Origin: Vicinamibacteria bacterium
GTDB lineage: Bacteria > Acidobacteriota > Vicinamibacteria > Fen-336
Direction of reading: 5' to 3'
Assembly: GCA_016934575.1 (NCBI GenBank)
Contig: JAFGSN010000127.1
Coordinates: 1 to 34,530 of the forward strand
DNA: 34,530 nucleotides
Under the pieces are notes generated by a model. It saw only the letters and a program-made list of their open reading frames with translations, was not told the origin of the DNA and ran no database searches. Positions within the stretch are counted from its first letter, which is position 1, and the number at the start of each line of letters is the position of its first letter. The position numbers were made by a program, and so were the translations under genes. Shown one piece after another: positions 15,563 to 23,068 of the stretch.

Positions 15563-16292
15563 TCTCTTTGCCTGCCTTGACCTGTTTGCCCGTCAATTCT
15601 CCGTCTTCCAGGCTGTAAATGATCTCCGCCTCGCCGACGATCTTCTGATCATGAGTGGAGAAGATGAAGGTGGTTTCAAGCTCATCTCTCAGCTTTTTCA
15701 TGAAACTCAGAACGAGAAAGGCCGTTTTATGATCGAGATTCGCCGTCGGCTCGTCCGCCAATACAAGTTTGGGATTGGCGACCAGGGCTCTTGCAATGGC
15801 CACCCTTTGTTTCTGGCCGCCGGAAAGCTGGTCGGGATACTTGTCCTTTTGATCGACCATCCCGACCGCCTCCAGCATGGCGAAAATTCGTTCTCTTCTT
15901 TGGCCTCCGGGAACATTCTGGACCATGAGCAGAGGGTACTCGACGTTTTCATGAACCGTAAGAACAGGAATGAGATTGAAATCCTGAAAGATGAATCCGA
16001 GATTGTTGCCGCGAAACGAAGCGCTCTGTCTCATGCTCAGATGCAGGACATCGACTCCGGCCACTTCCAACTTGCCCTCCGTTGGCTTGTCGAGGCACCC
16101 GATGAGATTGAGAAGAGTCGTTTTCCCGCTTCCCGACGGTCCGACAAAGGAGACGAAAGAGGAGGGTTCGATCTCAAAGCTCACCGCATTCAATGCTCTG
16201 GTGGCAACCGCCCCGGACGTGACGTCCTCTTTTGAGCGGGCGGTCACGGCGCCGTAAATCTTCGTGATGTTTTCCGCCCTGACCAGTGCCAT
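15555..16292 (-). CDS. ABC transporter ATP-binding protein (LolD/MacB type)
   Basis: All nucleotide-binding motifs are present: Walker A GPSGSGKT (51-58), Q-loop Gln103, signature LSGGQ (156-160), Walker B LVLADE (176-181) and the H-loop in FIFSTHDQ. The segment [22 protein letters not shown] is typical of the LolD/MacB/FtsE group. An insertion of about twenty residues sits between the first strand and the core (after KIYGAVT). It energises the permease encoded downstream. Two adjacent ATGs (16295 and 16292) follow AAGGGTGAAG; the choice changes the protein by one residue. First gene of the cassette, divergent from the GHKL-transglutaminase gene. Confidence 0.92.
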   Translation of the reverse strand: MALVRAENITKIYGAVTARSKEDVTSGAVATRALNAVSFEIEPSSFVSFVGPSGSGKTTLLNLIGCLDKPTEGKLEVAGVDVLHLSMRQSASFRGNNLGFIFQDFNLIPVLTVHENVEYPLLMVQNVPGGQRRERIFAMLEAVGMVDQKDKYPDQLSGGQKQRVAIARALVANPKLVLADEPTANLDHKTAFLVLSFMKKLRDELETTFIFSTHDQKIVGEAEIIYSLEDGELTGKQVKAGKENA

Positions 16293-16295
16293 CAT

Positions 16296-16723
16296 CTTCA
16301 CCCTTTCGGCGACGGAAAGAAGCGGTGCGGAAGACAACTTCCCGGCCAGGCAACGATCTCGAAGGCGGCGTGAGATTCGCGGCGCCCAGCCATGACATCG
16401 ATGTCAAAAGAACATTACTTCCTTGAAGACGACCGGTCAAGCGACACAGACAATCATCGCTCTTTCAAGGTTTTTTCATCTTTCTTGCGCCCGGGACTGG
16501 CCTCGAAGACCATGATGGAAGCCAATGCAAGACAACCGGCGCTGATGAAGCCGTGACGTATCATATCGAGCATGGCGATGGGAAGGGCGATCGTCATCGA
16601 AACGGAACATGGGCGGGCGATCGAGAAAAAGACAGCTCGCTCGACGGACCGGCGCGTTCGAAGGACAGCGAGACGAAGGTCGGGCGTCTCGTCAAAACGG
16701 CCGCGATCGGGGAATGCGCTGGG
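16296..16723. other. 428-base divergent intergenic region
   Basis: No convincing gene is visible. The region separates the leftward ABC cassette from the rightward GHKL genes and should hold promoters for both. A leftward frame (16454-16596, 47 residues, one hydrophobic stretch and a charged tail) could be a small membrane protein but has no ribosome site. A perfect palindrome at 16393-16406 is listed separately. TTTTTT occurs near 16471-16477 without an associated stem that I could find. Confidence 0.5.
16393..16406. promoter_or_regulatory. Perfect 14-base palindrome, candidate operator
   Basis: TGACATCGATGTCA is perfectly self-complementary and lies about 100 bases upstream of the ABC cassette start and 320 bases upstream of the GHKL gene. 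Its position and length suit a dimeric regulator of the ABC cassette. No regulator gene of an obvious matching type is next to it. Confidence 0.4.
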
Positions 16724-19537
16724 ATGAACGATCGAGATTCGTTTCATGATCGTGTTCGCCTGGAAGCCGCGCGTTATGGGAAAGATGCGTGGATCTTCGT
16801 GCGCGAGCTGCTCCAGAACGCGCGTGACGCCGACGCGACGCGCGTGGAGATCGAAGTCGAGGCGCGGGGCGACGGGCGAGCGCGAATCGGTTTTCTCGAC
16901 GACGGTTTCGGGATGAGCTTAGGTCATGCGCGCCGCTTTCTTTTCACGCTTTACGCGTCGAGCAAGCATGATGATCGCGACGCGGGCCGTTTCGGCGTCG
17001 GCTTCTGGTCGGTGTTGCGCTTCAAGCCGGAACGTATTGTCGTACGTTCATGGCCCGCGCACGACGAATCGTGGGAGATCGAGCTCGACGGAGCGTTGCG
17101 GAACGCGACGCGACGCGTTCCGCCGCGGAGAGAGACGAGCGGAACGGAGATACTTCTCGATCGCGCGATGGACTCGTCGGAGCTGGAGCGGCGCGTGTTT
17201 GACGCGGGCCGGGTGAACGCTCGTTTCTTGACGCAACGACGCAATCCGCGCCGTTCGCTCGCGGTGCGAGTCAACGGACGGACTCTCAACGAGCCCTTTG
17301 ATTTGCCGCCTCCGAGCCTCGGCTTCGAGGATCGGAATCGTCGCGGCGTGGTGTCGCTGGGGAGTTCACCCCGCGTCGAGCTGCACGCGCACGGCCTCCT
17401 CGTTCGCATGGCTTACGCTCTCGACGATTTGCTTTCGCGCGACGAAGGGAAAGAGATCGGACACGGTTGGCCGCAACAGGGCACGGACGGCATGGCGCCG
17501 CAGGCGATTCTAGACGATTCTCGGCTCGATCTGCTGCTGGCGCGGGGAGACGCACGGAACGAGCGCGAAGTGGCGCGTCTGGTGAAGCGCGCGCGGAGCT
17601 CCTTGCGGCGTCTCGTTCGCCGCCAGATTGATCGCGTTCGCCCGCGCTCTCTCAGGCAACGCGCCGGCGACGCCGTCGGAGCTCTGAGAAGCTGGAGCGA
17701 CCTCGTCCTGATGCTGTCTTCCGTGACGCTGGCTCTTGGCATCTTCGCGGGCGCCTTCCTGTGGTCGCGTTCCCAGGCGCCGCGCCGATCGGTAGAAACG
17801 ACGACCGCGGCCGGCTCGGCGCCGGAAGCCGAGCGCGCTCGCCAGACGACGCCTCATCGAGATCTCGGCGCGTTGTATGCGGGTCCCCGATCCGGCGTGT
17901 CGGAAACAGGCGATTTCGAGCTGGCGTTGCGTTATCGTCCCGCCGAATCGAGTCCGTTCTTCGCGGCGCTCGTCGTCTTTGATCCGGACTCGCCGCCCGG
18001 AGCGCTGCTTCACTCCGATCTCGCCGGAGATTATCGAGGCGCGGAGTGTCGGAGAGACTGCATGGAGATCGAGGTGATGGTCGCGGCTCGCCCGGGTCCC
18101 GTGCGTCTTCCCTGTCCCGTGGGGCATCGCATCGCCAATGAGAGCGTTCGGCTGGACGGACGTCAGGTTCCGCTTCGCGCCACGCGTCACGGAGAGCCCG
18201 TCTTGGTCGTTGGACCGGGAGTCGACAGGGATGCGCGGGTCGTTTATCGCGCGGGTCCGGCCTCCGACGATGGCCCGGTCGAGGAGATAGAGGTCACCCC
18301 TCGCGTTGCGCTCGAGGAAACAGCCGCAAGTCTCTCGACGATGCCCGTCGAAGAGCGGGTCGAGGCGGCCGCGCGGTGGGTGGGCGCGCGCGTACGTTAC
18401 TCGACGGAGGATGAACGCATTCGCCGTCAGGCTTCGTCCGTGCTCCGGGCGGACTCGTTTGTCGATCGCGCTCTTGCGATCGGCGCCGGCGATTGTGACG
18501 TGCAAAACGGAGTCCTGGTCGCATTGCTCCAGGACTCCGGAGTGACGGCGCGCCTGGTCATCGGATATGTGGGAAGGATGGGAAGCGCGCGCGGGCTGCA
18601 CGCCTGGGCCGAATATCGGATCGGGGCGTCGTGGGCGACGCTCGATTTGACGGCTCGGGGCGATGCGGAGAGCGCGGCGGCGATCATCGAGGCGGAGCCG
18701 CCTCTGGAGGCCGCGAGCCGCGAGGACACGCCGGTCGTATCGGCCTCGTCCGACCCAGGGGCGTGGCGGTTCCATATGCCGGCGTTTCTCGGCGTTCTTG
18801 CCTCCGGCATGGTCGCCGCCGTCATACTGCTCCGGTCACGAAGAAGGGAGCGGACCGTCAGGTATGATCCCCGCTTCGGCCTCGTTTCTCTGGTGCGCGG
18901 GGCTCTCGAGCGACCGGAGGCTTTTCGCGAGACGCCGGAAGTGTTCTGGCGCCCGCTCCTGCCGATTCTGCCGCGCGGAACGGTCTCTCTGGGCGAGGCA
19001 TGGTCCCTGGCGGAGCGCGGGCGGCTGTATTCCGCGCGTCGTCGTTCGGCGCTGCCGATGCGCGCCTCGCAAACGAAGAACCGCGTGCTCGACGCCGCGC
19101 ATGCCGAAAGTGCGCTTGCGGCATCGGCGCTCGGCGCGACGCCTCTCGATGAATGGGACGAACGGCTGTCGCGCGGCCGTTCCTCCCCTCTGCTTGGCGA
19201 CGCTTCGTCCGCGCTCTCCCGTCGAGGCGAGAGATGGCGCCTCACGGCCGTCTCGAATTCATCGCGCGACGCGCTTCCAGAAACGAGAGATGTTCGGGGC
19301 CTCACGCTCGAGACGCGCTCGTTCTGGAGCGGCGGATCGTTCGACCGGTACGTCGTCGTCGATGCGCGGGCGCCGTGGCTGATCGCCTGCGAGCGTCGAC
19401 ATGCGGCGCGTCCGGCCGAGGCGGTCTTCGATCTCATCGATCGGGTTCTCGATGCGCTCGGCTGTCCCGAACCGCGACGCCTGGAGCTTTTGGCGCCCCT
19501 GGCGCGGGCGGCGCTGCGGGAGAGGGCCGCGCGATGA
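16724..19537 (+). CDS. GHKL ATPase - membrane - transglutaminase-like fusion protein
   Basis: This 937-residue protein combines domains not usually found together. Residues 1-200 carry a GHKL ATP-binding site: N-box E28-L-L-Q-N32, G1 box DDGFGM (59-64) and G2 box GRFGVG (88-93), as in Hsp90, MutL and histidine kinases. No histidine-kinase phosphoacceptor domain is visible. A membrane helix follows at about 327-348. Residues 350-684 form an exterior region with a transglutaminase-like core, with apparent triad Cys591 (GDCD), His626 (HAWAEY) and Asp641 (LDLT). A second helix (about 685-705) leads to a cytoplasmic tail of 230 residues with no recognised domain. Expected topology puts the ATPase inside and the papain-like enzyme outside. 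The next gene begins inside its stop codon (ATGA). ATG 16724 is chosen because it starts at the domain boundary; GGGGAA lies upstream. Confidence 0.82.
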   Translation: MNDRDSFHDRVRLEAARYGKDAWIFVRELLQNARDADATRVEIEVEARGDGRARIGFLDDGFGMSLGHARRFLFTLYASSKHDDRDAGRFGVGFWSVLRFKPERIVVRSWPAHDESWEIELDGALRNATRRVPPRRETSGTEILLDRAMDSSELERRVFDAGRVNARFLTQRRNPRRSLAVRVNGRTLNEPFDLPPPSLGFEDRNRRGVVSLGSSPRVELHAHGLLVRMAYALDDLLSRDEGKEIGHGWPQQGTDGMAPQAILDDSRLDLLLARGDARNEREVARLVKRARSSLRRLVRRQIDRVRPRSLRQRAGDAVGALRSWSDLVLMLSSVTLALGIFAGAFLWSRSQAPRRSVETTTAAGSAPEAERARQTTPHRDLGALYAGPRSGVSETGDFELALRYRPAESSPFFAALVVFDPDSPPGALLHSDLAGDYRGAECRRDCMEIEVMVAARPGPVRLPCPVGHRIANESVRLDGRQVPLRATRHGEPVLVVGPGVDRDARVVYRAGPASDDGPVEEIEVTPRVALEETAASLSTMPVEERVEAAARWVGARVRYSTEDERIRRQASSVLRADSFVDRALAIGAGDCDVQNGVLVALLQDSGVTARLVIGYVGRMGSARGLHAWAEYRIGASWATLDLTARGDAESAAAIIEAEPPLEAASREDTPVVSASSDPGAWRFHMPAFLGVLASGMVAAVILLRSRRRERTVRYDPRFGLVSLVRGALERPEAFRETPEVFWRPLLPILPRGTVSLGEAWSLAERGRLYSARRRSALPMRASQTKNRVLDAAHAESALAASALGATPLDEWDERLSRGRSSPLLGDASSALSRRGERWRLTAVSNSSRDALPETRDVRGLTLETRSFWSGGSFDRYVVVDARAPWLIACERRHAARPAEAVFDLIDRVLDALGCPEPRRLELLAPLARAALRERAAR

Positions 19538-21111
19538 GCGCGAGCGTTCCCGGCAATCGATTCGCGGGCGAAGAACGCGCGTTCGCCTCGGATCTTCTGC
19601 GGGTCGATTACGAGAGCGAGCGTCTTCGTATCGGCCTGGGGCAGATCGGAGGCGCCTGGCAGATCCCGCTGGAGCTGGCGAGGCGCGCATCACGGGCCGG
19701 CGCCCGCACGATCTCGGTGAGATTCGAGGGGTCGCGCCTCATCGTCGTCGACGACGGTCATGGAATGAAACGAGAGACGGCGGCGGCTCTGGCGGAATTG
19801 CTCGATCCCCTCACGCAACCGGAGGCGCGTCATCGGGCGCTCGTCAGGCTCGAGAAAAAGCGCGAGCTGGGTTTCCTGGCCCTGTCCGCGGCCGGAGCGC
19901 GACGCGTGCGGATTCACGCTTCCGGCGGGGGAACGGCGGTCGATCTGGCGTGGGAGAAAGGCGGACGGCCGCGTATCATGGAAAACGCGGCCGTCGATGA
20001 AAGGACCGTGATCGAGATCGACTCGCCCTGGAATCGCTCCGCTGTCCGGGCCGCCCTCCATGAACGATGTCGATTTGTCCCGGCGACGGTCACGATCGAC
20101 GGATGCGCGGCGCCGAAAGGCTTCCGTGACGCGTTCGCGACGGCGCGCCTCCATTCGCCGCTCACCGGCGCTCTGGCGCTTGTTCCGCGTTCGCCCGCTC
20201 GTGTTTTACTGTTGCTCGACGGCGTCATCGCCGCGCGCACGACGCTGCCGGACGGTCCGTCCTGCGAGGCGGCCGTCGAGATGCGTCCCTGGATCGGCGG
20301 TCGTTGCGCTCCAGCCTCGCTACGGGAGGCGTTTCGCGAGCACGAGGAAACGATCCTGAAGCAGGCCACGGAGCTGATTCTTGGCCGGGCGCGCTCAATA
20401 CGGGCGGTCGCGGAGCCCGAGCGGCGTTTGATTCGGCGAGAGCTGATGACTCTGGCGCGGCGGCGCGTGGTCCCGCGAGAAGCGCTGACCGCGACGATCC
20501 TTCCCGCCGTAACGTCCGACGGAGAGCGCTGGCTCAGCTTGCTCGATCTCGGTCGCCAGGGAAGCCTGATCGAAGCGATTTTCCCCGACCAGGATCGAGA
20601 GCGGTTCGTCCTGTCCAGCGAACCGGCGCTGATTCTCGACGCCGACGAGCGCGCGCTGCTGGGCGAGTTGCTTGACGTCGGCTTCCGGACGCCTCCCGAG
20701 CGCCCGCGCGATACGCGGCGGCTCGTCCGGCGCGTTCGCTCGGCGCTGCACGCCGTTCATGACAGCGTGAGCGCTCTGATCGGCGCGCGCGTCCTGTCCG
20801 ATTCCGTGACGGCGCCTCAAGATCGTGAAGCTCTCCGCCGCCTGCGGGCCCAGCCGCCGGACTCGATCCGGGACGTCGAATTATGCGCGGGCCGCGGTCG
20901 CGCGCGACGCGTCGGCGATACGTTGCTCATCCCGCGCGGCAACGTCGTCTGGCGCGCCGGACGATCCGTCATCGTCCAGGATCCGGCCTGGCTGTATCCG
21001 CTATACGCGGCTCTTTGGGAGAGTCGCGCCGCGCCCGCCGGATCCGTACGGCGAAGGTGGCGTGAACGAGAAAGCGCGTGGCGCGCCGCCGATCGATCCG
21101 GCCAATCCTGA
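19534..21111 (+). CDS. Degenerate GHKL-like partner protein
   Basis: The 525-residue protein has a second GHKL-like N-terminus: helix IPLELARRASRAGA, strand TISVRF, then VVDDGHGM (71-78) matching the G1 box. The N-box Asn that binds Mg-ATP is replaced (E47-L-A-R-R51), and the glycine-rich lid is reduced to ELGFLAL, so ATP hydrolysis looks unlikely. The following part resembles a GHKL transducer region (RTVIEIDSPW, VTIDG). The rest, rich in Arg/Glu helices with several short strands, is unrecognised, and no membrane segment is visible. Its ATG overlaps the previous stop (ATGA), giving translational coupling and probably equal amounts of both proteins. A regulatory or heterodimer partner of the upstream ATPase is the simplest reading. 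Confidence 0.7.
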   Translation: MSASVPGNRFAGEERAFASDLLRVDYESERLRIGLGQIGGAWQIPLELARRASRAGARTISVRFEGSRLIVVDDGHGMKRETAAALAELLDPLTQPEARHRALVRLEKKRELGFLALSAAGARRVRIHASGGGTAVDLAWEKGGRPRIMENAAVDERTVIEIDSPWNRSAVRAALHERCRFVPATVTIDGCAAPKGFRDAFATARLHSPLTGALALVPRSPARVLLLLDGVIAARTTLPDGPSCEAAVEMRPWIGGRCAPASLREAFREHEETILKQATELILGRARSIRAVAEPERRLIRRELMTLARRRVVPREALTATILPAVTSDGERWLSLLDLGRQGSLIEAIFPDQDRERFVLSSEPALILDADERALLGELLDVGFRTPPERPRDTRRLVRRVRSALHAVHDSVSALIGARVLSDSVTAPQDREALRRLRAQPPDSIRDVELCAGRGRARRVGDTLLIPRGNVVWRAGRSVIVQDPAWLYPLYAALWESRAAPAGSVRRRWRERESAWRAADRSGQS

Positions 21112-21146
21112 TATGATGACAAGGCGTATCGCCGGTGAGCCGAGTC

Positions 21147-21728
21147 ATGAAAGTCCGACACTGCCCGCAATGTCATACGGATTATCGGTCCGAGATCGTT
21201 CACTGCGCCGATTGCGGCGCGTTGCTCGAGGACCGGGACGAAGAGGCCGACGTCTTCGGATCCTCATGCGCGGCGTCGGGAGACGATCACCACGACGAAC
21301 GCTCAACCGAGGGCTTTGAATCGCTGTGTCGCGCGGGCGACGTGCACGACCTCGTTCCGCTGGCCGACCGCCTCGCCTCGTGCGGCGTGAGTTTCTTCAT
21401 CGACGAGATGCGCCGGGGCGCACGTTGTGCCGGATACAGGATCTCCGTACGTTCCGAAGAGCGCCAGCGCGCTCTTGACGAGCTTGCGCCACTCTTGTCG
21501 CCGGGAACGATTCCGGTCGTTCTGGAGCAGTCTTTCGTCGAGGCGGAAGGCGAGGATCTCATGACCCAGTGCCCCGCTTGCGGCGAGCCGCTGCCGGAAT
21601 CCGCCTTCGCATGTCCCGAATGCGGCCTGCCGCTACGCGAGCCGGAGCCGCGATGCCCGGAATGCGCCGCGCCGATTCAGGGCGACGATCTTCGCTGCGG
21701 CAATTGCGGGAAGCTGTTCGACGCCTGA
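21147..21728 (+). CDS. Protein with three zinc ribbons and a DUF2007-like central domain
   Basis: The 193-residue protein has three Cys4 knuckle pairs: C6/C9 with C20/C23, C142/C145 with C156/C159, and C170/C173 with C184/C187. They should bind three zinc ions. Between the first and second lies an alpha/beta segment (about 57-128: ESLCRAGDVHDLVPLADRL, VSFFIDE, YRISVRSEERQRALDELAPLL). It resembles DUF2007-type putative signal-transducing domains that sit next to zinc ribbons in many bacterial proteins. ATG 21147 has GGTGAG upstream. It follows the GHKL pair by 35 bases on the same strand and may be in the same transcript; an adaptor role is inferred from that alone. Confidence 0.7.
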   Translation: MKVRHCPQCHTDYRSEIVHCADCGALLEDRDEEADVFGSSCAASGDDHHDERSTEGFESLCRAGDVHDLVPLADRLASCGVSFFIDEMRRGARCAGYRISVRSEERQRALDELAPLLSPGTIPVVLEQSFVEAEGEDLMTQCPACGEPLPESAFACPECGLPLREPEPRCPECAAPIQGDDLRCGNCGKLFDA

Positions 21729-21793
21729 GTCGCCGCGTTGTTCGTGACGCCGTCCGCGGTCTTTCCGCCGCAAGATACTCGGAAATCGAGAAA

Positions 21794-21812
21794 GCGGGAC
21801 ATGACGTCCCGC
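21794..21812. terminator. Hairpin between converging genes
   Basis: GCGGGAC (21794-21800) and GTCCCGC (21806-21812) form a 7-bp stem with a five-base loop; flanking GAA/TTC can extend it after one mismatch. It is followed by a pyrimidine run (CTTCTCTT) on the top strand. It lies 66 bases after the zinc-ribbon gene and 30 bases after the lipoprotein stop on the other strand, so it may serve both. Confidence 0.55.
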
Positions 21813-21841
21813 CTTCTCTTGATTATTCCGCTCGGGTGAGA

Positions 21842-22816
21842 CTATTTTGCTTTCGAGGCGACCGCCGTCTTGGAAGCGACTCCGAGAGGCGCCGCGTCGA
21901 GGACGTCATCCGCGGGCAGCTCGCCGACCTCGCTCGCCTCCACGATGAAGCGATGGTATACGTTGAGACCGAGTTCACGCTCGTCTTCATTGATGCCCAG
22001 ATCCTTGGGGATGAACGATTGATCCAGGGCGAGCGTCAGGTCGACCCATTCCTCGCTTCCCAGATGCTCCGCATTGAAGCGGATCTTTTTCATGAACAGC
22101 TCCGAGCTTTCGATCGGCATCATCACGCCGACGTTTCCGACGGAAACCCTGAGAACCGGAGGCTTGGCGAAGGCCTTGAAGTTCGTGTCCGCCTCGAGAT
22201 AGAAGATCACGTCCTTGCCCGGATTCTTGAAGGAAAGGACGGCGTCCTTTTTCGTCCAGGTGCGTTCGATGCTTGGATTGTCCTGATCGGTCTCGGGTGT
22301 GTGCCAACCTTCCTTCTGGACAAGATAAATGTTCTCGGTCTGCGGAAGCAGCTCCATTTTTTCGACACGGAACTCACGCAGACCCGCGTCGTCGCCCTTG
22401 AGCGCCACTCGTCCTCGACCGGTGCTCGCCGATTCGAGACCGACACGGACCTCCACCTCGCCCACATAGGGGTATAGAGGAACGAAGACCGTGCGCTGGT
22501 ACGAATATGCCTGACCCGGTTCCCACGTCGATACGGGCACTGCGGGCATGTGATCGTCCGTGAAGAGCGTGTATCCGTGTGTGTCCACGAAGTGGACGAA
22601 GGCGCGGTAATCCTGATCGAGCTTCTTCATCGTCGGCTCGCAGGTCCAGGTGTAGGTCACCTCGATCGCGCTCCCCAGGGGCGCCCGGACTCGATTCACA
22701 GCGAATCCTGGCACGATCGCGTTGATTTCCTTGGGTTTACGCCGGCATCCCGGGATGAGTGTCGAAGCAGCGACGAGTAGGAGGACTCCGCCCTTCCACG
22801 CTTTCAGTAATCTCAT
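21842..22816 (-). CDS. Lipoprotein of unknown function with beta-rich repeats
   Basis: The 324-residue product has a lipoprotein signal (MRLLKAWKGGVLLLVAASTLIPGC, Cys24). I do not recognise the family. The mature region is beta-rich. The first half (VTYTWTCEPTMKKL, FVHFVDTHGYTLFTDDHMP, QRTVFVPLYPYVGEVEVRVGLES) reads like a carbohydrate-binding or Ig-like domain found in glycan-related membrane proteins. The second half has another beta block (DVIFYLEADTNFKAF, EEWVDLTLAL) that resembles a jelly-roll. An Ala/Lys-rich tail closes the protein. ATG 22816 has GAGGAG at an optimal distance. It is monocistronic and convergent to the zinc-ribbon gene; base composition is less GC-rich than the neighbours. 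Confidence 0.7.
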   Translation of the reverse strand: MRLLKAWKGGVLLLVAASTLIPGCRRKPKEINAIVPGFAVNRVRAPLGSAIEVTYTWTCEPTMKKLDQDYRAFVHFVDTHGYTLFTDDHMPAVPVSTWEPGQAYSYQRTVFVPLYPYVGEVEVRVGLESASTGRGRVALKGDDAGLREFRVEKMELLPQTENIYLVQKEGWHTPETDQDNPSIERTWTKKDAVLSFKNPGKDVIFYLEADTNFKAFAKPPVLRVSVGNVGVMMPIESSELFMKKIRFNAEHLGSEEWVDLTLALDQSFIPKDLGINEDERELGLNVYHRFIVEASEVGELPADDVLDAAPLGVASKTAVASKAK

Positions 22817-22986
22817 GAGTGATCTCCTCAACAAATTTCGGTCCTCCGCCTGACCTCCAGACGGCCGTGAACCTGTAGAAAATACCGGATCGCCCCTTCT
22901 CATGTCAATGCGCGTCTTTGCGTGACCATGATACGGCGTCCGGCGCGGACCTCCTCGTGACGGCGTCTCCTGTATCGTGAGGATCC

Positions 22987-22998
22987 GGGACGCGTCCC
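22987..22998. promoter_or_regulatory. Perfect 12-base GC-rich palindrome upstream of comM
   Basis: GGGACGCGTCCC lies in the divergent space between the lipoprotein gene and comM, about 70 bases before the comM start. It could be an operator; in a GC-rich genome a chance palindrome of this size is also possible. Confidence 0.25.
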
Positions 22999-23068
22999 CT
23001 CTCTCCCGCGCTTGTCCTGAAGATTCGACCGGTTCGACCTGATGGAGCCGGTTGGAGAAGGAGTACTC

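Noticed and set aside
16454-16596. 47-codon leftward frame with a hydrophobic stretch
   Set aside because: The charged tail looks protein-like, but there is no ribosome site and the hydrophobic part is interrupted by charged residues; kept only as a note in the intergenic entry.
17510-19437. Two long leftward open frames opposite the GHKL-transglutaminase gene
   Set aside because: Both are Arg/Ser-rich with no recognisable domain, and the opposite strand carries GHKL and transglutaminase motifs in one frame.
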